DNA from: Candidatus Planktophila sp.
Lineage (GTDB): Bacteria > Actinomycetota > Actinomycetes > Nanopelagicales > Nanopelagicaceae
Length of the DNA: 6,212 bases
Assembly (NCBI GenBank): GCA_024641555.1
Contig: JAHECV010000017.1
Location: 1 to 6,212, forward strand
Direction: 5' to 3'
Shown here: positions 4,816 to 6,212 of the stretch, piece by piece
How the letters are laid out: each line of letters begins with the position of its first letter
Numbering within the stretch: position 1 is the stretch's first letter
Notes under the pieces: generated by a model
Database searches by the model: none
Told to the model about the DNA's origin: nothing
The model's input: only the letters and a program-made list of their open reading frames with translations
Program-made: the position numbers and the translations under genes

Positions 4816-6212
4816 ATGTCAACTAACAGAACTTTTGCGTGTGCCCACCGTGGCGATTCCAGTCGCTTGCGAGAAAACACAATCGTTGCGATTCAAAGCG
4901 CTATCGATGCCGGTGCTGAAGTGGTTGAAATCGATGTTCGCATTACCCGCGACGGCAAGGTAATTGTTCTTCATGACTCAACCCTGGAAAGACTTTGGGG
5001 GATCTCCAAAGAGAGCACCGAAATGGATTGGATCGAGATTTCGCAACTAGGCCACGGCGATGATCGCATCCCACTGTTAAGCGATGTTCTAAAGCTCTTT
5101 GTTGGCACTGAGGTAATACTCATGATCGATATGGAACAGAAAGATCCAGCCCAACTTGCTTATGAAGTGGTGGCGGGCGGACCATTGCCTGAGGATCAGA
5201 TTTTCTGGTGCGGCAACTTCGAAGGCATGAAAACTATCCGCTCCTTGTCACCAAAGGCGCGCATCTGGATGCCGTGGGACAAATTAGCTCTACCGACAAA
5301 AGTTGATACCGAAGTTTTAAATCCCGAATTTATAAATCTGCACTATTCATTTGTAACCCAGAAATCTGTAATTGCGATGCATGAACTTGGATTCAAGGTC
5401 GCTGTCTGGACCGTTGATGATGAAGCCACGATGCGCTGGGCCGCAGCCATTGGCGTGGATTCAATAACCTCTAATTATTTATCGCAACTACAAAGCGTTA
5501 TCGCTGAAAACCCAAAAATGGATACTTTGGGTCCGCAGAAGATGAAGTTAGAAGAGATTGATCTAGATCGTGCGATGACTATTGCGCGCGATCTCGGCAA
5601 GTGGGCCATTCTGGTTGCGAGCAATATGGATCCTGGAAAAATTGAATTAAAGAAGAATGCTGCAGATATCGTAACCGAAATCGATGTCATGATCGAAGCT
5701 CATGTTCGCGAAGTTATAGCTGCTAATCTGCCAGGACATAACTTTGTCGGCGAAGAAATGGGGGGAGCATTTCTTGCAGACACCCCATCTTGGTATCTCG
5801 ATCCAATAGATGGCACAACCAATTTTGCGAATCGTTTACCTTGGACATCTTTTTGTTTTGGTCTGGCACACAACCGTGATGTTTTAGTTGGTGTAGTAAT
5901 TGATCCATGGCGTGATGAGTTATATGAGGCACAACGCGGCAAGGGTGCAAAGATAAATGGCAAGCCACTGATTATTGAAGATCAAACTGGTGTAGCAAAC
6001 CCATTGGCATCGCGCGTTGTTTCAACAGAACTTGCGGCCTATCAACCCTGGCCGGGAATGCTTGGTTTATTAGATGGACTGGCAGAGCAATATTGCACGA
6101 TGCGCATCATGGGCTCTGGAACTCTCACGATGGTTGGTCCTGCACTTGCCCGCGGAGTTGGCGCTGTTGTTGGGCATTTCAGCCCAATAGATCATCTGGC
6201 ATCTCTCTTAAT
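4816..6212 (+). CDS. Fused glycerophosphodiester phosphodiesterase - inositol-monophosphatase-family protein, C-terminus cut by window edge
   Basis: One frame runs without a stop for 465 codons to the right edge. Residues 1 to about 228 form a compact, cytosolic GDPD barrel (UgpQ-like size, no signal peptide). It has AHRGDS (10-15) with catalytic His11 and Arg12, ENT (20-22), EIDVRITRDG (38-47) with metal ligands Glu38 and Asp40, general-acid-type His53 in LHD, IDME (104-107) with the third ligand Glu107, and VWTVDDE (197-203). A linker (about 229-250) leads to an IMPase domain: VTEID (286-290), GEEMGG (312-317), WYLDPIDGTTNF (326-337) with metal ligands Asp329 and Asp332, VVIDPWRDELYEA (360-372), GKGAKING (375-382), GSGTL (433-437) and IDHLA (458-462), where Asp459 aligns with the third metal ligand. 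The domain is nearly complete; about 20-60 residues are probably missing. Expected joint activity is phosphodiester cleavage, then dephosphorylation. The IMPase half could instead act on another phosphate ester, such as histidinol phosphate, glycerol phosphate or sugar phosphate. No strong Shine-Dalgarno precedes ATG 4816; coupling to the ATPase stop three bases upstream is likely. Confidence 0.92.
   Translation, partial: MSTNRTFACAHRGDSSRLRENTIVAIQSAIDAGAEVVEIDVRITRDGKVIVLHDSTLERLWGISKESTEMDWIEISQLGHGDDRIPLLSDVLKLFVGTEVILMIDMEQKDPAQLAYEVVAGGPLPEDQIFWCGNFEGMKTIRSLSPKARIWMPWDKLALPTKVDTEVLNPEFINLHYSFVTQKSVIAMHELGFKVAVWTVDDEATMRWAAAIGVDSITSNYLSQLQSVIAENPKMDTLGPQKMKLEEIDLDRAMTIARDLGKWAILVASNMDPGKIELKKNAADIVTEIDVMIEAHVREVIAANLPGHNFVGEEMGGAFLADTPSWYLDPIDGTTNFANRLPWTSFCFGLAHNRDVLVGVVIDPWRDELYEAQRGKGAKINGKPLIIEDQTGVANPLASRVVSTELAAYQPWPGMLGLLDGLAEQYCTMRIMGSGTLTMVGPALARGVGAVVGHFSPIDHLASLL

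Noticed and set aside
5700..5968. Two overlapping minus-strand frames of 81 and 87 codons
   Set aside because: Both are antisense to the IMPase domain, across the GEEMGG and DPIDGT motifs; no support as genes.

Overview
The window reads as a chromosomal catabolic/uptake locus from a bacterium of moderate GC, mid-40s to about 50% by eye. Two GTG starts, tight operon packing and protein style suggest a streamlined actinobacterium, perhaps the freshwater acI/Nanopelagicales group. That placement is an inference without marker genes. Nothing points to phage, plasmid, insertion sequence, CRISPR or RNA genes.

Layout: a Gfo/Idh/MocA oxidoreductase runs leftward out of the window from a GTG at 542. 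A 249-base divergent intergenic region (543-791) follows. It holds a 10-bp inverted repeat, GC-rich hairpins and the ribosome binding site of the next gene. Rightward from 792 lies a compact operon: a periplasmic-type substrate-binding protein (792-1931), two ABC permeases (1960-2925 and 2925-3767), a MalK/PotA-type ATPase (3799-4812), and a long frame from 4816 that is still open at the right edge. This last frame reads without a stop from a complete glycerophosphodiester phosphodiesterase (GDPD) domain into an inositol-monophosphatase-family (IMPase) domain, so it encodes a fusion enzyme.

Working together: the ABC transporter probably imports a phosphorylated organic solute. The GDPD half would hydrolyse a glycerophosphodiester in the cytoplasm and the IMPase half would remove phosphate from the resulting phosphoalcohol. 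The divergent oxidoreductase resembles, from memory, the YvaA/IolW-YdgJ branch that contains scyllo-inositol dehydrogenases. The simplest unified hypothesis is uptake and breakdown of glycerophosphoinositol or a similar glycerophospho-polyol. It rests on domain logic, and some expected inositol-binding residues in the IMPase half are not seen. Regulatory-looking structure includes the divergent inverted repeat, a 14-bp hairpin inside the start of the first permease gene, and two very short reading frames that overlap the start codons of the oxidoreductase and ATPase genes.
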